DNA of 64,000 nucleotides from Panacibacter microcysteis. GTDB lineage: Bacteria > Bacteroidota > Bacteroidia > Chitinophagales > Chitinophagaceae. Positions 48,325-57,027 of this stretch are shown here, one piece after another (positions within the stretch are counted from its first letter, which is position 1; the number at the start of each line of letters is the position of its first letter). The notes under the pieces were generated by a model that was not told the origin of the DNA, ran no database searches, and saw only the letters and a program-made list of their open reading frames with translations. The stretch covers positions 620,001 through 684,000 of the forward strand of contig NZ_JADWYR010000002.1 of the NCBI RefSeq assembly GCF_015831355.1. The letters are read 5' to 3'. The position numbers and the translations under genes are program-made.

Positions 48325-48353
48325 AAAAGCAGCCGCCATGTGGCTGCTTTTTT
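48325..48353 (+). terminator. Intrinsic terminator after the T9SS repeat protein
   Basis: Arms AAAGCAGCC and GGCTGCTTT with a 7-nt loop and a T run, 20 bp past the stop. Confidence 0.9.
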
Positions 48354-48423
48354 ATTGCGCAAGTATTGGCAGCACTGGTTCAGGTAGTGCTGTTTTTATT
48401 TTGTACCGGGCAGTTGTAGTAAT

Positions 48424-48456
48424 AGCATCGCCTGTTGCGTCGCACTCTTGTACTGC
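48424..48456 (-). repeat. Dispersed intergenic repeat, subtype B
   Basis: The minus strand reads TGCA, GTACAAGAGTGCGACGCAAC, AGGCGATGCT. It joins the B core with an A/C-type end, linking the subtypes. Confidence 0.9.
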
Positions 48457-48524
48457 ACAGCAAATAGCAGCAGCAATGCTGTCAAACTTTTGCTACACAG
48501 CCAGGTCAATAACTGTTATTCACA

Positions 48525-48995
48525 TTGTTTAATAATGACCAGGCTTATTATCAACTGATACAGTTGGTCTGTATTTTTGCTTTCACAAATACATCGCACA
48601 TAAAAGTTTTGTTACCTGCATCAACATACTACCACCAGAAAGTACTGGAGCTTACAAAAAATGTATTGCCGGCAAAACATGTAGTGGATAAGATTATACA
48701 GGCTAAACATATTATTGAAACGCACTACACAAACAATATAGACCTCGATTTCATTTGTAGCCAATGCTGCTTATCAAAGTTTCATATGCTAAGGCTGTAC
48801 AAAACCTGCTACGGCCAAACGCCGTTCCGCTTTCTGCACGATAAACGTATTGCAGCAGCGAAAAAAATGCTAAAGGCAGGCGCCAGTGTAAACGATACCT
48901 GTTATCATCTCAGTTTCGAAAGCCGTACTTCTTTTTCTGCATATTTTAAAAAGCATACAGGTACTACACCTTCTCAATTTAGAAAAAAGCAATAG
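48525..48995 (+). CDS. Short AraC-type transcriptional regulator
   Basis: Up to 156 aa. The C-terminal 100 residues are a full AraC DNA-binding domain with two helix-turn-helix units (DLDFICSQCCLSKFHMLRLYKTCYGQTPFRFLHDKRI and VNDTCYHLSFESRTSFSAYFKKHTGTTPSQFRKK). No ligand-binding domain is present; the first 50 residues are unlike any sensor fold I know. There is no ATG in frame before the domain. TTG codons at 48525 or about 48612 are the likely starts. It is followed 59 bp later by a VOC-family gene, a pairing common in Bacteroidota. Confidence 0.82.
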   Translation: MFNNDQAYYQLIQLVCIFAFTNTSHIKVLLPASTYYHQKVLELTKNVLPAKHVVDKIIQAKHIIETHYTNNIDLDFICSQCCLSKFHMLRLYKTCYGQTPFRFLHDKRIAAAKKMLKAGASVNDTCYHLSFESRTSFSAYFKKHTGTTPSQFRKKQ

Positions 48996-49054
48996 TGAAT
49001 ACCTTTTTGTCAATTAACATCTTCATTTTTGCCCCTCTGTAAAATAAAGCAAAG

Positions 49055-49441
49055 ATGAAGATCAGATTAACAAGCCTGCTGGTAGATAACCAGGAAAAGG
49101 CACTGCAATTCTATACAACTGTACTTGGTTTTGAAAAGAAAATAGACATGCCCATGGGCGAACACCGGTGGCTTACAGTAGTATCAAAAGAAGAACCAGA
49201 TACCGTAGAGTTGGTGCTGGAACCCATCGCGTTTGAACCGGCAAAAGTTTATCAGCAAGCCTTGCTTGCGGCTGGCATTCCGGCTACCGCTTTTTATGTA
49301 GAAGACATCGTTGCGGAAGCTGCGCGGCTGGAAGCAGCAGGAGTGGAGTTCTCCATGATGCCCACACAAATGGGTACCGTAAAGATTGCAGTGTTTAAAG
49401 ATACCTGTGGCAATAATATACAGATCTACCAGGTGCTGTAA
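49055..49441 (+). CDS. VOC (glyoxalase/bleomycin-resistance fold) protein
   Basis: A 128-aa single-domain VOC protein with two beta-alpha-beta-beta-beta halves: KIRLTSLLVDNQEKALQFYTTVLGFEKK and PATAFYVEDIVAEAARLEAAGVEF ... VFKDTCGNNIQIYQV. It has possible metal ligands (His in GEHRW, Glu in VELVLEP, but Gln in NIQIY). The function, lyase, isomerase or dioxygenase, cannot be told from the sequence. It probably shares a transcript with the AraC gene, which may control it. Confidence 0.87.
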   Translation: MKIRLTSLLVDNQEKALQFYTTVLGFEKKIDMPMGEHRWLTVVSKEEPDTVELVLEPIAFEPAKVYQQALLAAGIPATAFYVEDIVAEAARLEAAGVEFSMMPTQMGTVKIAVFKDTCGNNIQIYQVL

Positions 49442-49512
49442 AGCGATGTGAAAAATGTAACCATGTTTCCTGTTGCTTTTAGCATATAAATCCGGGGCGG
49501 CTATGCAACGGT

Positions 49513-49588
49513 GATCGCTGCAGTTGCCATGCAAACGGAACGTTGAACCGGGCGTGGCAACAGTCGATGCCATGTAAAGCTATGCCGG
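49513..49588 (+). repeat. Dispersed intergenic repeat, subtype C (full copy)
   Basis: GATCGCTGCAGTTGCCATGC, spacer, GTTGAACCGGGCGTGGCAAC, AGTCGATGCCAT. GTTGCCA and TGGCAAC again form an inverted repeat. It lies between the VOC and DoxX genes, which are convergent. Confidence 0.92.
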
Positions 49589-49607
49589 TTACCATAAAAA
49601 CATCTTT

Positions 49608-50015
49608 TTACCGGGCGTCACGTTTACTTTTAAAAAGATGCTCCCATGCGCCGGTAGACCATAAGGCCCAAATAATCAATACCGGCTGAAAGAATAATCT
49701 TATCAATCGTTTATTATCTGTATCTAGCCCAAAGGCGTTGGTATGATTAAGGTATTGGGCAATATTCCCGGGAAAGATCAGCACATAAAAGACCGCCAGG
49801 GCAATGCCAACGTTTACGCGTTGACGTTTCCAGAATATCATTGCCAGGCCAAATGCAAGCTCTACAATACCGGAAAGTATAACTACAAGATCTTTACTCA
49901 GCGGTATCCAGTCTGGCACCTGCGCCTGGAATTCCTGTCGTTGAAATGTAAGGTGCCCAATGGCTGCCAGTATCATAAATGCTCCGAGTAAGATGCGCAT
50001 AATATTCCTGATCAT
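49608..50015 (-). CDS. DoxX-like membrane protein
   Basis: 135 aa with four predicted TM helices (RILLGAFMILAAIGHL, LVVILSGIVELAFGLAMIF, VGIALAVFYVLIFP, FQPVLIIWALWST). GHLTFQRQEFQAQVPDWIP is the family's recognisable region after helix 1. DoxX-like proteins are small inner-membrane proteins sometimes linked to thiosulfate or redox stress; no specific role is claimed. It ends convergently with the VOC gene. Confidence 0.85.
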   Translation of the reverse strand: MIRNIMRILLGAFMILAAIGHLTFQRQEFQAQVPDWIPLSKDLVVILSGIVELAFGLAMIFWKRQRVNVGIALAVFYVLIFPGNIAQYLNHTNAFGLDTDNKRLIRLFFQPVLIIWALWSTGAWEHLFKSKRDAR

Positions 50016-50238
50016 TGTGTAGTGTTTATTTTGTTAGCTACAAGTTATGCCTAAATCATGAATTGAACGATTGTGTGTAAAGCGCAAGGGTAAGCAATGA
50101 ATATCCAATACTACCAGTTCACCAACGCAGCAGTAACCATGCAATGCAGGCTTATACATTAGATCCTACATGCATATGTAGTTTTTTAGACCAGTACCAC
50201 TACATACTTTAGTGCACGTAAAACAAAACCTATCAAGA

Positions 50239-51009
50239 ATGCTTAACCGAAAACACCTTTTACTGGCCGTATGCTACCTATGCATGATCAGTTGCAAAAA
50301 AGAAAACACACCAATCTCTACCTCATCCGGCTTACAGCAAAACGACGCAAGTGTTATTTCATCAGCAGACGCTCCAGGATTGTACCGCAATACCCGTACA
50401 GGTGAAATAAAACTCGTGTTGCAGCCTGGCGATGACGGACAGGATGCGCTTATTCAATGGAAACAAGACGATGATGCTAATGCCAACAGCAATGCCGGTC
50501 AGTTGCCGGAACTGGATGGATTTGCCTGGACCGTTTACGGCACACCAGTACTGGGACGGTCACTGATCAAATTCACCGGCTTAAATGACATTCCCGATTC
50601 GGCAAAAATACTTGGTGCAAAGTTGTTTTTGTATGGCACTACTTCAAGTGCGCCCGCCCCGCAGGGAAATTCCAGCTATCCCGGATCTCCATATGGCGAA
50701 GGAAACAATTCCTGTTATATAAAAAGAGTAACCTCTGACTGGGATGAAAATACCGTTACCTGGAATACCAGGCCTTCAGTAACCAGTAAAGACATGGTTG
50801 TAACCGAGGCTTCTACGAGTCAATGGAATTTCAATACTTCTGTTGATGTAACTGCCCTTGTAAAGCCAATGGTAAAAGCTGACGGGTTAAATAACGGTTT
50901 CGAAATGGTGCTTGCAGGTGAAACACTGTATAAATCCATTATCTTCTCTGCTTCCGAAGCGGCTATAGCACACAAGCGCCCAAAACTTATTATTGTTTAT
51001 AAACTTTAG
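50239..51009 (+). CDS. DNRLRE-domain lipoprotein, copy 2
   Basis: 256 aa from the ATG at 50239 (a GTG lies at 50212). The signal ends in the lipobox YLCMISC, then KKENTP. After a linker of about 90 residues, a DNRLRE domain follows: LIKFTGLNDIPDSAKILGAKLFLYG, SSYPGSPYGEGNNSCYIKRVTSDWDENTVTWN, VDVTALVKPMV, RPKLIIVYKL. It shares the SYPGSPY and DWxExxxTWNxxP stretches with the lipoprotein at 15791, so they are paralogues 34 kb apart. Likely surface-exposed and carbohydrate-related; ligand unknown. Confidence 0.88.
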   Translation: MLNRKHLLLAVCYLCMISCKKENTPISTSSGLQQNDASVISSADAPGLYRNTRTGEIKLVLQPGDDGQDALIQWKQDDDANANSNAGQLPELDGFAWTVYGTPVLGRSLIKFTGLNDIPDSAKILGAKLFLYGTTSSAPAPQGNSSYPGSPYGEGNNSCYIKRVTSDWDENTVTWNTRPSVTSKDMVVTEASTSQWNFNTSVDVTALVKPMVKADGLNNGFEMVLAGETLYKSIIFSASEAAIAHKRPKLIIVYKL

Positions 51010-51095
51010 TGCACATTGCATGCAGCAGTAAACGGGCATAATTTGTGCTGGTGTAGAGGTGAGATTGTTATTAATCTCGCAGAACAAATTGCTTT

Positions 51096-51122
51096 AGCCA
51101 TCTCCGACAGGAGATGGCTTTT
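51096..51122 (+). terminator. Intrinsic terminator after the DNRLRE lipoprotein
   Basis: Perfect 10-bp stem AGCCATCTCC/GGAGATGGCT with a GACA loop and TTT, about 90 bp past the stop. Confidence 0.9.
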
Positions 51123-51159
51123 GTATGGTTATAACGTAGAGCTGTTTACGTTGACTACA

Positions 51160-51687
51160 CTATTTGGTGGTTGTGCTTCCCATTTGAATACCGAGTTGTT
51201 CATAAACAAGGTCGTTTGGCTCCCACAATTCAATTTTATTTTGTTCAGGATCGAGTATATGCACAAACCTGCCATAATCGTATGTTTCAATAGAATCCAC
51301 CACTGTTACGCCATTTTTCTTTAAGGCGCTTAACAACTCTGCCAGGTTTTCTACGCGATAGTTGATCATAAAATCTTTCGCGGAAGGTTGAAAATACGTG
51401 GTCGTTTCTTTAAAAGGGCTCCATTGCGTAAAGCCTTTGCGTGTTGTATCTGCACCTTGCCGCCATTCAAAAACAGCCCCGTATTGGTTGGTTTGCAAAC
51501 CAAGGTTCTCTTTGTACCACTCCCTAAGCTTCCCGGGATCTTTGCATTTAAAAAAGATGCCGCCTATGCCTGTTACCTTTTTGCTTTGTTGTGGTGTATT
51601 ACTTTGGGTTGTAAGTATTGCTTTAAATGCAAAACCTGCTGTAAAAGAAACTGCAACGAGCAGCAATGAGAATAATAGTCTGTTCAT
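51160..51687 (-). CDS. Exported VOC-family protein
   Basis: 175 aa with an N-terminal signal or anchor (MNRLLFSLLLVAVSFTAGFAF) followed by a VOC domain (TGIGGIFFKCKDPGKLREWYKENLGLQTNQYGAVFEW and MINYRVENLAELLSALKKNGVTVVDSIETYDYGRFVHILDPEQNKIELWEP). VOC proteins are usually cytosolic, so the export signal is notable. Convergent with the lipoprotein gene. Function undefined. Confidence 0.87.
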   Translation of the reverse strand: MNRLLFSLLLVAVSFTAGFAFKAILTTQSNTPQQSKKVTGIGGIFFKCKDPGKLREWYKENLGLQTNQYGAVFEWRQGADTTRKGFTQWSPFKETTTYFQPSAKDFMINYRVENLAELLSALKKNGVTVVDSIETYDYGRFVHILDPEQNKIELWEPNDLVYEQLGIQMGSTTTK

Positions 51688-52115
51688 AACATAACGGTAT
51701 TAGTCATCTACGATAGTACTCTAAAAAAGTAAAGGCTGCCAGTTTTTGCCCGGGATTTTTTTTGAAGAAATATTGATTGGTTTTAGGGTAATGCGTTGGT
51801 AAACTGCTGCTGCTGCGCAATTGTGACCGGAGGCTGCAGCCGATTTATTTGTTGCAGTACAAGAGTGCGACGCAACGAAAGCCGGGATATAGTTTTAGCT
51901 GGCAACATAATAAAATTCTCTATCTGTAAATGTAAGTCTAGCAATGGGAAAAATCTACGTTATATGAATAGATTTTTATATAAAACAAAGAAATGTATGT
52001 GCGTGTATAATATTGACAATCAATACGTTGAAGTATATTTTAATTGTTAAATAATCCGGCCACGATTTCCTGCACTTCTTTTGAAAGTAGGTGGCACATC
52101 TCAAAACCAATACTT
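51688..52115. other. Intergenic region with one repeat
   Basis: About 430 bp between divergent genes, holding the subtype B core at 51857. The remainder, particularly 51960-52050, is AT-rich and probably carries the promoter of the T9SS protein gene. The open frame at 51796-52050 crosses the repeat and is not called. Confidence 0.5.
51857..51876 (+). repeat. Dispersed intergenic repeat, subtype B (core)
   Basis: GTACAAGAGTGCGACGCAAC, then GAAAGCCGGGATATAG, a shortened version of the B tail. TGCA precedes the core as at 48424 and 56898. Confidence 0.9.
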
Positions 52116-53495
52116 ATGAAAGTGAATTTTACTTCAATGTGTGTGAGCGTATTTCTGCTGGCTGTTTTTTTATTTGCAACTGCGCCGGTACAGGCACAGT
52201 GTATAACGACAACTGAACCAAGGGAAAATATTACTACCAACGCAACGCTGATTGCCGGTACCAAAACCGAAACAATAAGTAGCAACAACATAAATATTGC
52301 GTACAAAAACCAGGGCAACGGTTCGAAGCTTACCATCAAATTTGCAGGCAACAACAATATTTACCGCAATGATACCATTCGTTTTGTTGGTGACATGACC
52401 ATCGAGAACCTGACAAGGGGCAATAATGCATTTAATAATCTTGTGCTGGTGGTAACAGCCAACTCAACAATTGTATTTAAAAGTTTAGATATTAATAACA
52501 GCAGTAACATCACTTTTATCAACTATGGTATCATGCAGTTTGATAACAGTATAACAATGGCTGCCAATACCATTTTTATTAACAAGAACGCTGCGGCCGT
52601 ATTAACCTTTAAACAGTTTACCAACTTTGCCAACAACTCCAACACCACAGTGCTTTACTCCAATGGAGGCATTGTAAATTTCAATGGCTTTCAGTTACAG
52701 GGAAATAATAGAATGTGCTTAACCGGTAATACACAGGTTAATACTACCAGTGTGGGAAATGACGTAACCAATGGTATTTATGTGCCTGCATCATTTTCGG
52801 CGTGCTTGAAATACACCACCAATGCAACCCTCAATAACAAAATATTTAGTGGTCCCGGTACATTGAATGTTGCCCAGAACCCCGGCGCTGCCAATGCTTC
52901 TAACGGGTCCAACTGGGGTACCTCTATGGTAAGGGCAAATTCAGGCGCGTGTAATCTTATTCTGCCTGTAACGCTGAAAGCATTTGATGTGGTATATAAC
53001 CAACAAAGCGTTACTGCCAACTGGAGCACAGCAACAGAACTGAATTTCTCCGGGTTTGAAATAGAAAGAAGCCTTGACGGTATAAACTTTAGGACAATTG
53101 GTGCGCTTAAAGCAAAAGGAAACAGTAATAACATTGTACATTATTCATTTAAAGATGGCGTTATGGTGCAGGCACTAACATACTTCTACCGTTTAAAAAT
53201 GATAGATGCTGATGGTACTTACACTTATTCTGCCGTACGTTCTGTTGATATAACAGGCAATGCAGGTAAAGCAACTGCATTTGCATCCGGTAATGAAATA
53301 TTTGTAAAGCATGCTGCGGCAAACAGCAAAACAACGATTGCTTTGTATGATGTTGTAGGTAAGTTGCTGTTCTGGCAACGTTTGGCTGAGGGGCAGACAA
53401 ATACAACTATTCATGCACAGCAACTGGCGCATGGTAATTACATTATTGTATTGGCCGGCAGTGGTAAAAAAGAAACAATACAGGTTGTGCGTTGA
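52116..53495 (+). CDS. T9SS-exported protein with type A sorting domain
   Basis: 459 aa from the ATG at 52116 (KVNFTSMCVSVFLLAVFLFATAPVQAQ, signal peptide). An open frame of 24 residues lies upstream and is not used. The body is Asn/Thr-rich and beta-helical in look (NNIYRNDTIRFVGDMTIENLTRG, TFINYGIMQFDNSITM). An FN3-like domain follows (LKAFDVVYNQQSVTANWSTATELNFSGFEIERSLDG). The end, from KTTIALYDVVGKLL to KKETIQVVR, is a Por-type T9SS sorting domain. Likely a surface or secreted protein; ligand unknown. Confidence 0.88.
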   Translation: MKVNFTSMCVSVFLLAVFLFATAPVQAQCITTTEPRENITTNATLIAGTKTETISSNNINIAYKNQGNGSKLTIKFAGNNNIYRNDTIRFVGDMTIENLTRGNNAFNNLVLVVTANSTIVFKSLDINNSSNITFINYGIMQFDNSITMAANTIFINKNAAAVLTFKQFTNFANNSNTTVLYSNGGIVNFNGFQLQGNNRMCLTGNTQVNTTSVGNDVTNGIYVPASFSACLKYTTNATLNNKIFSGPGTLNVAQNPGAANASNGSNWGTSMVRANSGACNLILPVTLKAFDVVYNQQSVTANWSTATELNFSGFEIERSLDGINFRTIGALKAKGNSNNIVHYSFKDGVMVQALTYFYRLKMIDADGTYTYSAVRSVDITGNAGKATAFASGNEIFVKHAAANSKTTIALYDVVGKLLFWQRLAEGQTNTTIHAQQLAHGNYIIVLAGSGKKETIQVVR

Positions 53496-53573
53496 TGAAC
53501 TTTCGGCCAGCCAATTTTTACCCCCCTGGAAAGCCTCATGTAACTACAGCAGTAAACATTCTTTATTTTTATC

Positions 53574-53579
53574 AGGAGG
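53574..53579 (+). promoter_or_regulatory. Strong Shine-Dalgarno site
   Basis: AGGAGG five bases before the ATG at 53585. Most other genes in the window lack such a site, so it fixes the start of the small gene that follows. Confidence 0.7.
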
Positions 53580-53584
53580 GGCAC

Positions 53585-53887
53585 ATGTGCTCACTTAAAT
53601 TATTTAAAATGCCAGGAAAACTTACATACAACAATAACGGGCGTGGCGGCACAGTCGTTTACAGCGATGCGATATCTGAGATCAGTTTTGATTTTGAGTT
53701 TGGTGGCGGTAATTGTGTTGCCATCATTTTTATACCGGCGGAGCAACATTGGTGCGCCAGTACACAGCGAACACTGGATGAGCGTGCTGCAATAATAGAC
53801 TTCGTAGCAAAGCAATCATTGGCAGACCAGGTATCGGGCGGGTATTATGAAGTATGGGATAACTATATTGAACTGTACAAAAAGTAG
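53585..53887 (+). CDS. Small uncharacterised protein
   Basis: 100 aa (MCSLKLFKMPGKLTYNNN). I recognise no family. It has mixed charged/aromatic composition, GGTVVYSDAISEISFDFEFGGGNCVAIIFIP in the middle and a helical end (RTLDERAAIIDFVAKQSLADQ, YYEVWDNYIELYKK). No signal peptide. The frame is open to 53492, overlapping the end of the T9SS gene, but the strong AGGAGG supports the ATG at 53585; an ATG at 53609 is an alternative. It probably has its own ribosome binding but shares the transcript of the upstream gene. Confidence 0.65.
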   Translation: MCSLKLFKMPGKLTYNNNGRGGTVVYSDAISEISFDFEFGGGNCVAIIFIPAEQHWCASTQRTLDERAAIIDFVAKQSLADQVSGGYYEVWDNYIELYKK

Positions 53888-54059
53888 TGCCTGTTAAGCC
53901 GCAAAGGTAGTGCTGCGGTTAGCATTTATTTTTTACAACAGCCGGTTGATATTTTAATTTTTTGTATAAAATCTTATATGCGGTTCTTAAACATATAAAA
54001 ACTTTCAATTTTGACTAAATAATTCATTTCTTTTGCTGATTATTGCTGAACATTTTTCT

Positions 54060-56438
54060 ATGCACAAAGTTATCGACGATACTGCCCTCATAAGGGGTAG
54101 TAGTGAGATGGGTAAGTTAATCAGGGAAAAGGATTGGAGTAAAACTGACATTGGCGAAATCAGCAGCTGGTCTGGCACCCTTCTTACAACCGTAAATATT
54201 CTGCTCAATTCTAAATTCCCCATGTTTTTATGGTGGGGTAACAATCTTATACAATTTTATAACGATGCATACCGCCCAAGCCTGGGTGTTTCAGGAAAAC
54301 ATCCTGATGCCCTGGGGCAATATGCCATAGACTGCTGGCCCGAAATATGGCATATTGTAGAACCGCTGATCAAAACCGTTACTACAACCGGCGAAGCTGT
54401 CTTCAGCGAAGACCAGCTGGTGCCCATTTACAGGAATGGAAAAATTGAAGATGTTTACTGGACCTACAGCTACAGCCCGGTATATAACAACGATGGTATT
54501 ATAGAAGGTGTGTTTGTAACATGTATGGAGACTACAGGCAAGGTGCTGAGCAATAAAACCATACTCGAAACGCAGAAAGCATTGGAGCTCTCAAAGCTGG
54601 AAACAGAAAACCAGCGCGATCGGCTTACCAGGTTTTTTATGGAAGCCCCTGCTGGTATCTGCATACTGGGCGGGCCAGACCTTGTTTTTGAACTGATCAA
54701 CCCCAATTACCAGATGTTGTTGCCTGGCAGAGATCTGCTTGGTAAACCTATTTTTACCGCTTTGCCGGAATTAGCTGACCAGCCCATAGCAACTATTATA
54801 AAAGATGTTTATGAAAAAGACCAAACCTTCGAAGGAAGGGAGTTGAAGGTACCCCTGGCAGGGCCAACAGGTGAACTGGAAAACCGTTACTTTAATTTTA
54901 TTTACCAGCCAAGACACAATGAAAAAAAGCAGGTAGATGGTATCATGGTTTTTGTGCATGAGGTTACCGGCTTTGTGGAAGTAAAGCATTCACTCCAGGA
55001 AAGCGAGCATAAATTCAGGAGCATTGTAGAGCAGTCATCTATCCCCATCATGGTTACCAGGGGCGAGGAGGCGGTGATAGAAGAAGTAAATCAACCCATG
55101 CTCGATCTTATACGGCACAATGCTTCTATCAAGGGCAGGTCTGTATACAGCGTTATGCCGGAATTAAAAGGGCAAAGCATTATTGATCATTTATACAGTT
55201 GTTATACAACGGGCGAAAAATGGACCGGTGATGAACAGCCCATTCTGATGGTAAAAGATGGCAAAGAAGAACTCGGGTATTACAATGTTACATACCAGCC
55301 TTTTATTGAGCATGGTAAAATTGCAGGTGTATTGCATACGGCCATCAACGTTACGGAGCAGGTAATTGCCCGCAAAACACTGGAAAAAACAGAAGACACA
55401 TTAAAGCTTTCAATATTAGCCGCCAATCTTGGTACATTCGACCTCGATCTTGAGAACGGCATCATGAAATGGGATAAAAGATGCAGAACGTTGTTTGGTA
55501 TCAGCCACGACAACGATGTCTCTTACGACAGAGACTTTGTAGGCGGATTGCATGAAGACGACCGGGAGCGCATTACGTACATCATCAATAACGAAGTGTT
55601 CAACAGGGAGATTTCCAATGGTAATTACGATGTGGAGTACCGCACCGTTGGTGCAGATGACGGCAAAGTGCGTTGGGTACGCGCCATGGGCAAAGCATAT
55701 TTCAACGCGCAGGATGTTCCGGTGCGCTTTATAGGCAGTGTACTCGATATTACAGAACAAAAAGAAGATGACCTGCGTAAAAATGACTTTATAGGCATGG
55801 TAAGTCATGAACTTAAAACACCTCTGACATCGTTAAAAGCATACCTGCAAATCCTGCAATCTGCCAACTATACCAATCTTGCGCCGGCCATATTACCAAA
55901 AGTAGAAGTGCAGGTAAACAAGATGAATGACCTCATCCATGGTTTCCTTAATCTTTCCAGGTTTGAGGCCGGTAAACTCACGATCGATAAGCAGCCTTTT
56001 GATCTTGATGTACTGGTTGATGAAGTAATAGAAAGCAAAAGACTGATAGCACCCAACCACGTAATAACTTTCGACAGGTGCCGCAACATTACCATCATAG
56101 CAGATAAAGAAAAGATAGAGTCTGTTGTTCGTAACCTGCTGAGCAATGCTATTAAGTATTCGCCGTTCAATACCAATATACACGTTGTTTGCCACCTCAA
56201 AGAAAAAGTGGTAGAGGTTACAGTTACAGACCAGGGTATTGGTATAAAAACAGAAGACCAGCAAAATATTTTCCAGCGCTACTACAGGGTGATGAACGAC
56301 GCCACCCGAACCATCAGCGGCTTTGGTATAGGTCTTTACCTCAGTGCAGAGATCATTAAAAGACACGGCGGTACCATCGGCGTGCAAAGTACACCAGGTA
56401 AGGGTTCTACGTTCTATTTCACACTCCCTGTAGAATAA
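54060..56438 (+). CDS. PAS-domain sensor histidine kinase (orphan)
   Basis: About 792 aa from the ATG at 54060; a TTG lies 27 bp upstream. The N-terminal sequence LIREKDWSKTDIGEISSWSGTLLTTVNILL ... PMFLWWGNNLIQFYNDAYRPSLG is typical of PAS-rich cytosolic kinases of Bacteroidota. Three further PAS modules follow (FFMEAPAGICILGGPDLVFELIN, FRSIVEQSSIPIMVTRGEEAVIEEVN, NLGTFDLDLENGIMKWDKRC). HisKA has His583 in MVSHELKTPLTS, and HATPase has NLLSNAIKYSP, DQGIGI and GFGIGLYLSAEI. No TM helix and no receiver domain, so it is a soluble kinase with an unknown partner elsewhere. It ends near a perfect hairpin. Confidence 0.92.
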   Translation: MHKVIDDTALIRGSSEMGKLIREKDWSKTDIGEISSWSGTLLTTVNILLNSKFPMFLWWGNNLIQFYNDAYRPSLGVSGKHPDALGQYAIDCWPEIWHIVEPLIKTVTTTGEAVFSEDQLVPIYRNGKIEDVYWTYSYSPVYNNDGIIEGVFVTCMETTGKVLSNKTILETQKALELSKLETENQRDRLTRFFMEAPAGICILGGPDLVFELINPNYQMLLPGRDLLGKPIFTALPELADQPIATIIKDVYEKDQTFEGRELKVPLAGPTGELENRYFNFIYQPRHNEKKQVDGIMVFVHEVTGFVEVKHSLQESEHKFRSIVEQSSIPIMVTRGEEAVIEEVNQPMLDLIRHNASIKGRSVYSVMPELKGQSIIDHLYSCYTTGEKWTGDEQPILMVKDGKEELGYYNVTYQPFIEHGKIAGVLHTAINVTEQVIARKTLEKTEDTLKLSILAANLGTFDLDLENGIMKWDKRCRTLFGISHDNDVSYDRDFVGGLHEDDRERITYIINNEVFNREISNGNYDVEYRTVGADDGKVRWVRAMGKAYFNAQDVPVRFIGSVLDITEQKEDDLRKNDFIGMVSHELKTPLTSLKAYLQILQSANYTNLAPAILPKVEVQVNKMNDLIHGFLNLSRFEAGKLTIDKQPFDLDVLVDEVIESKRLIAPNHVITFDRCRNITIIADKEKIESVVRNLLSNAIKYSPFNTNIHVVCHLKEKVVEVTVTDQGIGIKTEDQQNIFQRYYRVMNDATRTISGFGIGLYLSAEIIKRHGGTIGVQSTPGKGSTFYFTLPVE

Positions 56439-56456
56439 ATGTGTGGTCATCAATTC

Positions 56457-56476
56457 CACATATTTTTTAATATGTG
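56457..56476. other. AT-rich hairpin after the PAS kinase
   Basis: Perfect 8-bp arms CACATATT and AATATGTG around TTTT, 18 bp past the stop. There is no clean T run, so termination or RNA stability are both possible. Confidence 0.4.
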
Positions 56477-56594
56477 TGCAAAACATTACCGCGTTCGTAC
56501 CGCATCATGTAGTTTTTGTAAGGGAAACATGGTGAGTCTCTTTTGGCACAATCTTTTACCATAGAAATGTATTGTTTAACCTAATACATTTATT

Positions 56595-56783
56595 ATGGAC
56601 AAGATGGAAGTAAAAGGTAAATGGAACGAGTGGAAAGGAAAACTCAAACAGGAATATGGTGATCTTACTGACGATGATCTAACGTATGAAGAAGGTAAAG
56701 ATGATGAGCTTTGGGGACGCATTCAGCAAAAGACAGGCAAAGCAAAAGATGACCTTGTAAACTGGCTAAAGGGATTAGGATAA
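56595..56783 (+). CDS. CsbD-family stress protein
   Basis: 62 aa, highly charged: [57 protein letters not shown]. This matches the CsbD/YjbJ family of small helical proteins induced by general stress; the biochemical role is unknown. Closely followed by a terminator, so it is a single-gene transcript. Confidence 0.92.
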   Translation: MDKMEVKGKWNEWKGKLKQEYGDLTDDDLTYEEGKDDELWGRIQQKTGKAKDDLVNWLKGLG

Positions 56784-56800
56784 CCAGTACAATGACAAAG

Positions 56801-56827
56801 GCTTCCGTTTCGGAAGCTTTTGTTTTT
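56801..56827 (+). terminator. Intrinsic terminator of the csbD-like gene
   Basis: Stem GCTTCCG/CGGAAGC with a TTT loop and a long T run (TTTTGTTTTTT), 18 bp past the stop. Confidence 0.9.
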
Positions 56828-56897
56828 TACACATACGTGGCAACATCATAATTTTAAAGAATAGAATTTTGGTGTGCCCGGCTGTTGTATTCCAATG

Positions 56898-56929
56898 AAG
56901 CATCGTTGCGTCGCACTCTTGTACTGCAG
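56898..56929 (-). repeat. Dispersed intergenic repeat, subtype B
   Basis: The minus strand reads CTGCA, GTACAAGAGTGCGACGCAAC, GATGCTT. It lies between csbD-like and PD40 genes. Confidence 0.9.
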
Positions 56930-57027
56930 CGCCTTTGGCAGCAACGATACTGCATAATGAGCACCAAACATGATCCAGCATATCTTTCTGTAAAACCGTT
57001 TTGGAAATAACACTGTAAAAGGAGCTT

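Noticed and set aside
50166-50181. Inverted repeat CTACAT-GCAT-ATGTAG upstream of the second DNRLRE lipoprotein
   Set aside because: Symmetry is short and single; it may be an operator, but nothing else supports it.
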